From contig DCYS01000040.1 of assembly GCA_002331485.1 (NCBI GenBank), positions 54,172 through 118,171 on the forward strand: 64,000 nucleotides of DNA, written 5' to 3'. A program made the translations under genes and the position numbers. This document shows, piece by piece, positions 23,441 to 31,467 of this stretch. This DNA comes from Flavobacteriales bacterium UBA2104 (GTDB taxonomy: Bacteria; Bacteroidota; Bacteroidia; Flavobacteriales_D; Crocinitomicaceae). The notes beneath the pieces were generated by a model, which made no database searches, was not told the DNA's origin, and saw only the letters and a program-made list of their open reading frames with translations. Within the stretch, counting starts at the first letter, position 1; the number at the start of each line of letters is the position of its first letter.

Positions 23441-24361
23441 ATGATTAAGTCATTACTTTACACAATTATAGTTATCTCATTTGCACAGGTTTCCTCTGCT
23501 CAGGAAGTTATGGATACTATCGATACCCCAAATGGGAAAATGGTGGTTTATGAAAACCGTACATGGGAGTATTTGAAGGATATTAATTTTGATGGTGTAC
23601 TGAACGAAACAGTGCACGATTTTTTCAGTATGGATACAACGTATGATTATGTTTGGCCATGGGATGTCAATCAATGTTATTCATCAAACAAGCAAAATGA
23701 TCTTCAGAAATTGAAAGATACGCTTTGGATCTGTGTAACTGATTCACTTTATGATAACTTTGTGATGCCTTTTGATGGGAGAATCACATCAAGATATGGT
23801 TATAGAAGAGGTAGGTATCATAATGGGATTGACATCGATCTTCAAACAGGAGATAGTGTTGTTGCGGCTTTTGATGGAAAAGTTCGATATGCGAAATACA
23901 ATGACGAAGGATTTGGTAATTTAATCGTTATTCGTCACTATAATGGCTTGGAGACATTTTACGCCCACTTAAGTGAGCTTGATGTAGTACCTAATCAAGA
24001 AGTCAAAGCGGGAGAATTCATTGGGAAAGGAGGAAATACAGGACGATCATATGGATCTCATCTACATTTCGAAACGCGTTTTTATGATGCTCCAATGAAT
24101 CCAGAAGAGATCATCGACTTCAAGAACAAGTGTATTCGAAATGAAAATCTTTTCATTCATGCTGGTTTGTTTCGACCAGGAGCTTCGCCATCTTATGCTG
24201 CAATTGCAGGTGGAGGAGAGGCGTATTACCGTATAAAGAGTGGAGACAATTTAAGTAGCATCGCTAGAAGACATAAAACAACTGTTGGTCAATTATGTCG
24301 ACTCAATAAAATACGACCTACAACCACTTTGCGCGTTGGAAGAACGTTACGTGTTCAGTAG
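23441..24361 (+). CDS. M23 peptidoglycan endopeptidase with C-terminal LysM
   Basis: A 306-residue exported protein. A signal peptide (about 1-20, cleavage near SSA/QE) is followed by a spacer, then an M23/LytM domain (about 105-220) with zinc ligands in HNGIDID (H-x3-D) and HLHFE (H-x-H). A LysM domain ends the protein (YYRIKSGDNLSSIARRHKTT, about 263-305). It should cleave cross-link peptides in the cell wall. Unusually for LysM proteins, the sugar-binding module is at the C-terminus. Confidence 0.93.
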   Translation: MIKSLLYTIIVISFAQVSSAQEVMDTIDTPNGKMVVYENRTWEYLKDINFDGVLNETVHDFFSMDTTYDYVWPWDVNQCYSSNKQNDLQKLKDTLWICVTDSLYDNFVMPFDGRITSRYGYRRGRYHNGIDIDLQTGDSVVAAFDGKVRYAKYNDEGFGNLIVIRHYNGLETFYAHLSELDVVPNQEVKAGEFIGKGGNTGRSYGSHLHFETRFYDAPMNPEEIIDFKNKCIRNENLFIHAGLFRPGASPSYAAIAGGGEAYYRIKSGDNLSSIARRHKTTVGQLCRLNKIRPTTTLRVGRTLRVQ

Positions 24362-24409
24362 TAATGTTTTTTATTCCTGGTTTCATTTTTTTTGCCTATC
24401 TTAACTAGG

Positions 24410-25279
24410 ATGAAGAAAAAGAAACTTATTATTTCAATCGATGGAGGAGGTATTCGCGGAATACTCCCTTTGATGCTGCTCAGTCAATTAAATCGTTTTA
24501 TTGCACGGGACAGAGTAGGCAAATGTTTAAATGATAAGATCGATTTCGCTGCTGGAACTTCTACAGGAGCAATTATTGCAGCTTCTTTACTGCTTAAACA
24601 AGACAATAAATATGTTTTTCTACCTGAGAATATATTGAACCTATATATTTCCAAAGGCCCACAGTTATTTGATATTCATCCTACAGGTGACCGAAAACCT
24701 CAGGCTTTAAATGCAATTCTTGAAGCCACTTTTGGTCAGATCCAATTAAAACATTTAGACCGCTATTTTTCATTTGTGAGTCATGATGCAAATACGAATG
24801 AGCCTTTCATATTCTTTAATAGAGATGAAAGGATTCGTGAGGTTTCTTTAGCAAAGTCTCTGGCGGCATGCAGCGCCATTCCTGGCTATTTTGATCCCGT
24901 TGAAATGGGGAAATATAAATTGGTAGATGGTATTGAAACAGATAAGAATCCTTCTCTGATCGCATACAACAATGCTCGTGCTGTTTTCCCAAATGATGTT
25001 TTGGTAATGTGGAGTTTCGGAACAGGACAGCTAACAGGAGAATACTACGATGATGTAGAGAAGCGAGTAGATGATACACACAAGGAATTAGTAGAGTGCG
25101 ATAAGCAGGATAGAGATTTTATTTATCATAGATTTCAACCGGATATTATTCAAGCAGATCAGGCCATGGATAATGCAACACCTGAAAATATTCAGCGGTT
25201 AATGGATGATGCAGAGTCTTATTTAAAGGACTTCAATGACAAGTTAAAGTCAGTAGTTTCAGAATACAAAAACCTTTAG
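24410..25279 (+). CDS. patatin-like phospholipase
   Basis: A 289-residue patatin-fold lipid acyl hydrolase. The oxyanion motif is DGGGIRGILP near the N-terminus, the nucleophile is the Ser of AGTSTGA (about residue 54), and the Asp of the catalytic dyad lies in LVDGIETDKNP. There is no signal peptide, so it is probably cytoplasmic and acts on phospholipids. I start it at ATG 24410, preceded by AGGA; an upstream TTG adds six unlikely residues. It is followed by a hairpin terminator. Confidence 0.92.
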   Translation: MKKKKLIISIDGGGIRGILPLMLLSQLNRFIARDRVGKCLNDKIDFAAGTSTGAIIAASLLLKQDNKYVFLPENILNLYISKGPQLFDIHPTGDRKPQALNAILEATFGQIQLKHLDRYFSFVSHDANTNEPFIFFNRDERIREVSLAKSLAACSAIPGYFDPVEMGKYKLVDGIETDKNPSLIAYNNARAVFPNDVLVMWSFGTGQLTGEYYDDVEKRVDDTHKELVECDKQDRDFIYHRFQPDIIQADQAMDNATPENIQRLMDDAESYLKDFNDKLKSVVSEYKNL

Positions 25280-25292
25280 GTATTAAAGGAAA

Positions 25293-25316
25293 AAAGCCGC
25301 TCCGAAGAGCGACTTT
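25293..25316 (+). terminator. hairpin terminator after the patatin gene
   Basis: AAAGCCGCTC at 25293-25302 pairs with GAGCGACTTT at 25307-25316 around a CGAA loop with one mismatch. The T tract after it is short. Confidence 0.6.
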
Positions 25317-25374
25317 AGTTCATTAACCTGTAGAAGTTAATAATTGATCCGTTGATTGTATAACGGTGAGTACT

Positions 25375-26829
25375 CTACAAGGTTTCAGTTTTTTCTGAAT
25401 TTTTTTCAAAAAGCCCTACGGCTTCGATGTGACTCGTATGAGGGAATTGGTCCACCAAGCTGATCTTCTTAGTCATATAACCACTTTCTTCAAGTGTCTT
25501 AATATCTCTTGCTTGCGTAGATGGATTACATGAAATGTATACGATTCGTTCCGCGTTTAATGCAATCACCTTCTTTAATGTCTTTGGAGCAATTCCCGCA
25601 CGAGGAGGATCCAAAACAATTGTATCGATCCTATCTATATAATCAGGATATTCGCGCAAGAACTTACCAACATCTGCAGCAAAGAATGAGATATTATCAA
25701 TATTGTTGCGTTTTGCATTTCTTTTTGCATCGGCAATAGCTTCCTTAACGATATCAACTCCAACGATATTTGCGTTTTCAGTGCGTTGAGAAAGAAGTTG
25801 ACCGATCGTGCCTGTACCACAGAACAGATCCATGATCGCCTTGTCTTTGAATGTCCTACCTCCTTCAAAAACGTAATCTAAAGCCTTATCATAGAGTCGC
25901 TCTGCACTAGCTGGATTAGTTTGGAAAAAACTTTCCATGCTGATCTCAAATTCTAGACCATGCAGTTCTTCAATGACATGGTCTTTTCCGAAGACAAGTT
26001 CACAATTTCCATTTTCGATCTTTGCCCGATCCGCAACGTTATCATTGATCGTATGCTGAAATCCTGCTATTCGATCTCCCATATGCTCTTGAAGAAACTT
26101 ACCAACTGATTGTACATCGAATTGTTCAATGTTCTGAGAGGATGTCACAAGATTGATCAAAAGTTGATCCTGATGAAATGACTTTCGTACTACAATATGT
26201 CTAAAAAATCCTTTTTTCTGTGGTGGATGCCAGGCAGGTAAACCTGATGATCTTAAAAATTCTCTAAAATCCGAAAGGAAGTTTTCCCATTGCTCATCAA
26301 ATAACCCTGATGCTTTGTTTAAACTTTCAACCTTCCACCATGTTCCTCTGTGCTTAAAGCCAAGAGCAAATGCATCGTCAATTTCCTGATCAGTTTCTAT
26401 GTCGTGTTCAATACATGAAAAGGAGTATTCCATCTTATTGCGATAGAAGTAATGTTCAGGAGACGGTATGAACTCGTCAAAAAGATCTTGAATATTTTGA
26501 AGATCAGCTAATCGTCGGTATACTTCCAGTGTGACTTCTTTTTTCTTTTCTTCCTGAATGGATGGTGGTACGTGTATGTATGGAGCACCACTTATTTCTT
26601 GAAATTCTGAGATCTTCTCCAGAGGAGACCTTTTAATTACTTTAAGCAGTTTACATTCTGCATGACGTTTTCTTTTCTTGGCAACACGAGCCTCTACGGT
26701 TTGTCCGGGGAACGTGTTTTGCACAAAAATTATAAAAGCTCCTTTATCATCTTTAATACGTGCAATACCTTTACCTCCGAAAGCAAGATCTTCGATTTCG
26801 ACTGTAATTACTTCACCTCGTTTTATCAA
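25375..26829 (-). CDS. RlmD/TrmA-family RNA (uracil-C5)-methyltransferase lacking Fe-S cysteines
   Basis: A 484-residue SAM-dependent methyltransferase. An N-terminal TRAM domain (about 1-60) precedes a central region and a Rossmann domain with DLFCGTGTIGQLL, LDPPRAG, the catalytic Cys in YISCNPSTQARD, and the general base Glu in HIEAVGLF. RlmD enzymes normally hold a [4Fe-4S] cluster in a CGGC-type motif after the TRAM domain. Here that segment (residues about 68-87) reads EISGAPYIHV and has no Cys, and the later fourth Cys is also absent. The RNA target (23S U1939, U747 or tRNA U54) is therefore open. It is the last gene of the lpx operon, 41 bases after lpxA. Confidence 0.88.
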   Translation of the reverse strand: MIKRGEVITVEIEDLAFGGKGIARIKDDKGAFIIFVQNTFPGQTVEARVAKKRKRHAECKLLKVIKRSPLEKISEFQEISGAPYIHVPPSIQEEKKKEVTLEVYRRLADLQNIQDLFDEFIPSPEHYFYRNKMEYSFSCIEHDIETDQEIDDAFALGFKHRGTWWKVESLNKASGLFDEQWENFLSDFREFLRSSGLPAWHPPQKKGFFRHIVVRKSFHQDQLLINLVTSSQNIEQFDVQSVGKFLQEHMGDRIAGFQHTINDNVADRAKIENGNCELVFGKDHVIEELHGLEFEISMESFFQTNPASAERLYDKALDYVFEGGRTFKDKAIMDLFCGTGTIGQLLSQRTENANIVGVDIVKEAIADAKRNAKRNNIDNISFFAADVGKFLREYPDYIDRIDTIVLDPPRAGIAPKTLKKVIALNAERIVYISCNPSTQARDIKTLEESGYMTKKISLVDQFPHTSHIEAVGLFEKNSEKTETL

Positions 26830-26870
26830 CGTCTTGAAATTTTTGATTACTAAATTAGATAGCGTTTGTC

Positions 26871-27647
26871 CTACAACAAACCTCTAATGATTCCTTTTTC
26901 GCTTTCTTCAACGAAATCTATTACCATCTTTCTGAGTGGCGATTCGTCGAGTTCTTCTTTAAGCGACTGTATACCTTTTGAAATGTTATTGTTCTGAACA
27001 AAAAGAATACGATAGATGTCTTCGATCAGCTTAATATCTTCGTCTGAAAAGTTTCTTCTTCTCATTCCAACAGCATTAATACCAGCATAGCTTAGAGGTT
27101 CGCGAGCCGCTCTTACGAAAGGTGGAACATTTTTACGAACTAAACTCGCTCCTGCGATAAATGAATGAGCTCCAATATGCATGAATTGTTGTGCAGCTAC
27201 CTTACCTTCAAGAATAGCATAATCATCAATTTGAACATGCCCAGAAAGTCCTGTATAGTTCGCAAGGATCACATTGTTTCCAATAATACAATCGTGAGCA
27301 ACGTGGACGTATCCCATTAACAGACAATTATTACCAATTGAGGTCTTCATTTTATCTGTGGTACCACGATGAATAGTAACACATTCTCTTATCGTTGTAT
27401 TATCACCGATCTCAACAGTTGTATATTCTCCAGAAAACTTAAGGTCTTGAGGAATGGCTCCAATAACTGCTCCGGGAAAGATCTTTGCATTCTTACCTAT
27501 ACGCGTACCTGGATAAATTGTAACGTTCGGTCCAATATGAGAACCTTCACCAATGACCACATCATCATAGATGGTAGTAAATGGTTCTATCGTAATGTTA
27601 TCCGCTAGCTTTGCGTCGGATGAAATTGAAGCAAGATTACTTATCAT
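26871..27647 (-). CDS. lpxA: acyl-ACP--UDP-N-acetylglucosamine O-acyltransferase
   Basis: A 258-residue left-handed parallel beta-helix acyltransferase, the first enzyme of lipid A synthesis, transferring a 3-hydroxyacyl chain to UDP-GlcNAc. Hexapeptide repeats ([LIV]-G-x4) fill residues 15-190, with the conserved ECVTIHRGT and the catalytic-His segment YVHVAHDC. The alpha-helical C-terminus is typical of LpxA (YAGINAVGMRRRNF). It starts 1 base after the lpxC-fabZ stop on the minus strand, so translation is coupled. Confidence 0.96.
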   Translation of the reverse strand: MISNLASISSDAKLADNITIEPFTTIYDDVVIGEGSHIGPNVTIYPGTRIGKNAKIFPGAVIGAIPQDLKFSGEYTTVEIGDNTTIRECVTIHRGTTDKMKTSIGNNCLLMGYVHVAHDCIIGNNVILANYTGLSGHVQIDDYAILEGKVAAQQFMHIGAHSFIAGASLVRKNVPPFVRAAREPLSYAGINAVGMRRRNFSDEDIKLIEDIYRILFVQNNNISKGIQSLKEELDESPLRKMVIDFVEESEKGIIRGLL

Positions 27648-29048
27648 TTATTCTTTGTCTTTTACGACTTGAGCAAGCATTTCCGCTTCTACTGCAAGTT
27701 TTCCGTTAACATAACCTTTTCCTCCCATATTTACAAGTCCTCTTCGCATTGGAGATAAAAGCGTCAGTTCGAAAACAACTGTATCACCTGGTAATATTTT
27801 TTGCTTGAACTTGACATTATCGATCTTCATAAAGTATGTCGAGTAGAGGTGAGGATCTTCTACCTTGCTCAAAGAAAATATTCCTCCACATTGCGCCATT
27901 GCTTCGATCTGAAGTACACCCGGGAAAACCGGATTTCCAGGGAAATGACCAGTAAACTGAGGCTCGTTCATCGTAATGTTCTTAACTCCAACAATAGAAT
28001 CATCAGTGATTTCCATTACCTTATCTACCAATAAGAAAGGGTAGCGGTGAGGTAACATCTTCTCAATATCGTTAATATCGTATAAAGGCTCCTTTTCAAG
28101 ATCAAATTTGCGCGGTGCGTTTTTTTGTTTCTTGATCTGCTCCTTAAGTACTTTTGCAAATCGTGTGTTTCCTGAATGACCAGGTCTAGCAGCAAGGATA
28201 TGAGCCTTAATCGGTTTTCCTACTAAAGCAAGATCGCCAACAATATCAAGCAGTTTATGACGAGCAGGTTCATTTTGGAACTTCATCTGATAATTGTTCA
28301 GTGTCCCAATCCCTTTGATCTCCACTTTCAGATCTTCTTTTCCAAGTAGTTTTGCCAATCGATCAAGCTCTTCCTGTTCCACATTTTCACGTTCAACAAG
28401 TACAATAGCGTTGTCGACATCACCACCTTTGATCAGTCCATTCGTAGCAAGATACTCTAGTTCACGAAGGAATACAAAAGTCTTACATGGAGCGATTTGA
28501 TCTTTGAATTCATCTATTTTATAGATCGTTGCGTGTTGCGTTCCAAGAACAGGAGAATTGTAATCAACCATTACCGTTAGTCGATACTCTTTGTCAGGAA
28601 CAGCTAGAAATTCAATTCCTTTTTCTGTATCCTCCCATGGAATATTTTCATCCAATTCGAAGTACTCTCTTACGGCAGATTGCTCTTCATAACCAGCTTG
28701 CTCAATTGCTGTCACAAATGACATAGAGCTTCCGTCCATAATCGGAATTTCTGGTCCTGTTAGTTTGATCAAGGCATTGTCTACCTGCATACCATATAAA
28801 GCTGCAAGTACATGCTCTGTTGTATAGATCTTAACTCCCTTTTTCTCAAGTGTGGTTCCTCTTTCAGTTGAAACGACAAGATCTGCATCTGCTTCTACAA
28901 TTGGCTCTCCTTCTAGATCTACACGTTGAAACTTGTATCCGTGATTTTCTGGTGCTGGACAAATTTCTACAGTTACTTTCTCTCCCGTGTGTAACCCTAC
29001 ACCTACAATTTTTACGGATTCTTTTAGTGTTCTTTGATTTTCTGCCAT
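27648..29048 (-). CDS. lpxC-fabZ: bifunctional UDP-3-O-acyl-N-acetylglucosamine deacetylase / 3-hydroxyacyl-ACP dehydratase
   Basis: A 466-residue fusion typical of Bacteroidota. Residues 1-300 are LpxC, the zinc deacetylase that commits lipid A synthesis, with zinc-site His79 in EHVLAALYG and the later RHKLLDIVGDLALVG. Residues about 320-466 are the hot-dog dehydratase FabZ with HRYPFLLVDKV and GHFPGNPVFPGVLQIEAMAQ, whose His and Glu are catalytic. The fusion joins two enzymes that compete for 3-hydroxyacyl-ACP. It lies between lpxD and lpxA. Confidence 0.97.
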   Translation of the reverse strand: MAENQRTLKESVKIVGVGLHTGEKVTVEICPAPENHGYKFQRVDLEGEPIVEADADLVVSTERGTTLEKKGVKIYTTEHVLAALYGMQVDNALIKLTGPEIPIMDGSSMSFVTAIEQAGYEEQSAVREYFELDENIPWEDTEKGIEFLAVPDKEYRLTVMVDYNSPVLGTQHATIYKIDEFKDQIAPCKTFVFLRELEYLATNGLIKGGDVDNAIVLVERENVEQEELDRLAKLLGKEDLKVEIKGIGTLNNYQMKFQNEPARHKLLDIVGDLALVGKPIKAHILAARPGHSGNTRFAKVLKEQIKKQKNAPRKFDLEKEPLYDINDIEKMLPHRYPFLLVDKVMEITDDSIVGVKNITMNEPQFTGHFPGNPVFPGVLQIEAMAQCGGIFSLSKVEDPHLYSTYFMKIDNVKFKQKILPGDTVVFELTLLSPMRRGLVNMGGKGYVNGKLAVEAEMLAQVVKDKE

Positions 29049-29077
29049 TTTACCTTATTCAGCGTAAATATGAATGT

Positions 29078-30100
29078 TTACTTATTATCTAGTTCATTTA
29101 TTTTCTTCACGATCATCGGAAGTCTTCGGAATCCGATGTAAGATCGCTTAAAGTCATCAATTGGAATTCCCGGAGATCCCATCAGGGTTGTATCTGGTTT
29201 CTTAACGGAACTGGGAATACCTGACTGCGCAACAATCTTAGTTCTGTCTGCAATTTTGATGTGGCCGCTTATTCCTGCCTGTCCACCTGCCATAACATTC
29301 TTACCGATCTTAGTTGACCCAGCGATTCCAACTTGTGCGGCCATAGCGGAATTTTCTCCGATCTCGACATTATGAGCGACCTGTACTAAGTTATCGATCT
29401 TCACACCTCTTTTCAGTATGGTAGATCCTAATGTAGCACGGTCAATCGTACTGTTGGCACCTATATCAACATTATCCTCTAATATCACATTTCCAATCTG
29501 AGGAACTTTTTGGAATTCACCGTTTTCGTCGGGTGCAAAACCAAATCCATCTGCACCGATAACGGCTCCAGCGTGGATCAAGCAATTCTTACCAACGATA
29601 CAATCGTGATAGACCGAAGCATTGGGGTGAATAACAGTACCGTCACCCACCTTTACATTATCACCAATGAATGTATTTGGATAGATCTTAACATTATTTC
29701 CTATGACAACGTCTTCTCCGATGTAAGCGTTTGCCCCGATGTAAACGTCGTCTCCAACTTTGGCAGAATCCGAAATAAATGCATTCTTCTCGATCTTGGG
29801 CTGCTTTTGACGCATTTGATCGTAAGCTTTAAGGAGTTTGGCAAAACAACTATAAGCATCATCCACTTTTACCAAGGTAAGTGTTTTCGGTAGCTCTTTA
29901 TTCGGTTCGAAAGTCTTGTTAACGATCGCAATTGTTGCATTTGTGGAATATATATGCTCCTCATATTTCATGTTGGCAAGAAAGGTCAACGTTTTTGGTT
30001 CTCCTTCTTCGATCTTAGAAAGCCCTGTAACTACTGCGTTATCATCTCCTTCTACTTCCCCTTCTAGTAAACCTGCGATTTGTCCTGCCGAAAATTCCAT
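29078..30100 (-). CDS. lpxD: UDP-3-O-(3-hydroxyacyl)glucosamine N-acyltransferase
   Basis: A 340-residue LpxD that adds the second 3-hydroxyacyl chain in lipid A synthesis. The N-terminal uridine-binding domain (about 1-100) is followed by many hexapeptide repeats of the beta-helix. The catalytic His is in LVQVAHNVEIG, and the substrate-binding segment is GADGFGFAPDENG. A helical C-terminus follows. A -7 box ends only 4 bases before its ATG, suggesting an internal, near-leaderless promoter in addition to read-through from the HD gene 71 bases upstream. Confidence 0.97.
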   Translation of the reverse strand: MEFSAGQIAGLLEGEVEGDDNAVVTGLSKIEEGEPKTLTFLANMKYEEHIYSTNATIAIVNKTFEPNKELPKTLTLVKVDDAYSCFAKLLKAYDQMRQKQPKIEKNAFISDSAKVGDDVYIGANAYIGEDVVIGNNVKIYPNTFIGDNVKVGDGTVIHPNASVYHDCIVGKNCLIHAGAVIGADGFGFAPDENGEFQKVPQIGNVILEDNVDIGANSTIDRATLGSTILKRGVKIDNLVQVAHNVEIGENSAMAAQVGIAGSTKIGKNVMAGGQAGISGHIKIADRTKIVAQSGIPSSVKKPDTTLMGSPGIPIDDFKRSYIGFRRLPMIVKKINELDNK

Positions 30101-30104
30101 TCTT

Positions 30105-30112
30105 CAAAAATA
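30105..30112 (-). promoter_or_regulatory. putative internal -7 box for lpxD
   Basis: On the minus strand this reads TATTTTTG, identical to the boxes before glnN, and is 4 bases upstream of the lpxD ATG. No -33 TTG is seen at normal spacing. Confidence 0.4.
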
Positions 30113-30171
30113 TAAAAACACTTTAAGTACTTATCCGTGAAACAGACTATTTTTTAACACTGCATCCTTCA

Positions 30172-31422
30172 TTAAACCCGATTTGATTGAGGATAGCAAA
30201 TAAAATACTTCTCAACTGGGCTTGAAAGTGCGTGAATATTGAGATTGTCTGCTGCCTTACTTACATCAATAACATCACCGTTTTTCATCAATAGGTTGAT
30301 CGTTTCTTTTTGTTCGTTGTAGGCATTATTTCGTAGAACGTCCGTTTGAATAAAATAGTTGGAGTCTTCTTCAGATATATTTAGATGATCCTTGATCTTT
30401 TGTTTTTCTTTATTTATTCGCTCTTCTGAAAAAGGCGCTTCTTTGATCTCTATCTTAAATAGTTGACGATTGATCAGTTGCTTAGAAAGCTCACCTAAAA
30501 CTGTATCATCACAATTCTGCCAAACTTTTACTGCTCCCAGAATATCGTTGTCATCCAAATTTGCGAATTCGTTAAGCAGTTCAGGTTTGGATTGAAAATC
30601 ATTCAACGTAAAATCATTCTTCAAAAACAACGAAAAGGATGGACTCGCAAATAGATCTGTACCGTTTTGAATTAATTGTTTCGCACGTCGAAGAATATTG
30701 GTTAACATAACCTCAGAAGAAACAACAGTTTTGTGCATATATACTTGCCAATACATTAATCTTCGTGCAACTAAGAACTTTTCAATTGAATAAACTCCTT
30801 TTTCTTCAACTACGAGTTGATTGTTTTTTACGTCAAGCATCGCAATGATTCGATCGCTTCCGATAACACCTTCAGATACTCCTGTATAGAAACTGTCCCT
30901 ATTTAAGTAGTCCATGCGATCCATGTCAAGCTGACTAGATACCAGCTGATGCAGGAAAGACTTATCATATCGATCTTCAAAGATCTTCAGTGCAAGGTCC
31001 AGTGCTCCATCAAACTCTTTTGAAAGTCGTTCCATGAAAAGACTCGAGATCTGTTCATGATTTATGCTTTTTACAATGTCATGTTCTAGAGTATGACTGA
31101 AAGGTCCGTGTCCAATATCGTGTAATAGAATAGCGATCAGTGCGCCAGTTTCCTCTTCTTCAGTGATCTCATGCCCCTTTCTTCGCAATGTGTCAATGGC
31201 TTTCATCATCAAATGAGTAGCTCCCAGCGCATGATGAAATCGAGTGTGTAAAGCACCTGGATAAACAAGGTGAGACATACCCAATTGTTTGATTCTTCTT
31301 AATCGCTGATAAAAAGGATGTTCGATGAGATCGAAAATTATATCGTTCGGAAGGGAAATAAAACCGTAGACCGGATCGTTTATAATTTTCTTTTTATTAT
31401 TTGTGTTTCGATTTGGACGCAA
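30172..31422 (-). CDS. HD-domain phosphohydrolase (dGTPase/SAMHD1-like)
   Basis: A cytoplasmic HD hydrolase of about 416 residues. The metal site is visible as HTRFHHALGATHLM (first His), LLHDIGHGPFSH (the HD pair) and SSQLDMDRMDYLNRDS (final Asp). This group cleaves dNTPs to nucleosides or acts on other nucleotides. Homologues usually begin at or just before NKKKIINDPVYGFI, and a TTG at 31422 gives a fitting start. An ATG at 31473 would instead overlap the divergent porX start. It is the first gene of the leftward lpx operon. Confidence 0.87.
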   Translation of the reverse strand: MRPNRNTNNKKKIINDPVYGFISLPNDIIFDLIEHPFYQRLRRIKQLGMSHLVYPGALHTRFHHALGATHLMMKAIDTLRRKGHEITEEEETGALIAILLHDIGHGPFSHTLEHDIVKSINHEQISSLFMERLSKEFDGALDLALKIFEDRYDKSFLHQLVSSQLDMDRMDYLNRDSFYTGVSEGVIGSDRIIAMLDVKNNQLVVEEKGVYSIEKFLVARRLMYWQVYMHKTVVSSEVMLTNILRRAKQLIQNGTDLFASPSFSLFLKNDFTLNDFQSKPELLNEFANLDDNDILGAVKVWQNCDDTVLGELSKQLINRQLFKIEIKEAPFSEERINKEKQKIKDHLNISEEDSNYFIQTDVLRNNAYNEQKETINLLMKNGDVIDVSKAADNLNIHALSSPVEKYFICYPQSNRV

Positions 31423-31467
31423 ATCTGTAATTTTAAAAATCAACGCAAAATTAAAAATAATCAAGCA

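Noticed and set aside
26871..30100. Regular repeats in lpxA and lpxD that could suggest a CRISPR or tandem repeat array
   Set aside because: The periodicity is the hexapeptide pattern of beta-helix acyltransferases and is degenerate at the DNA level.
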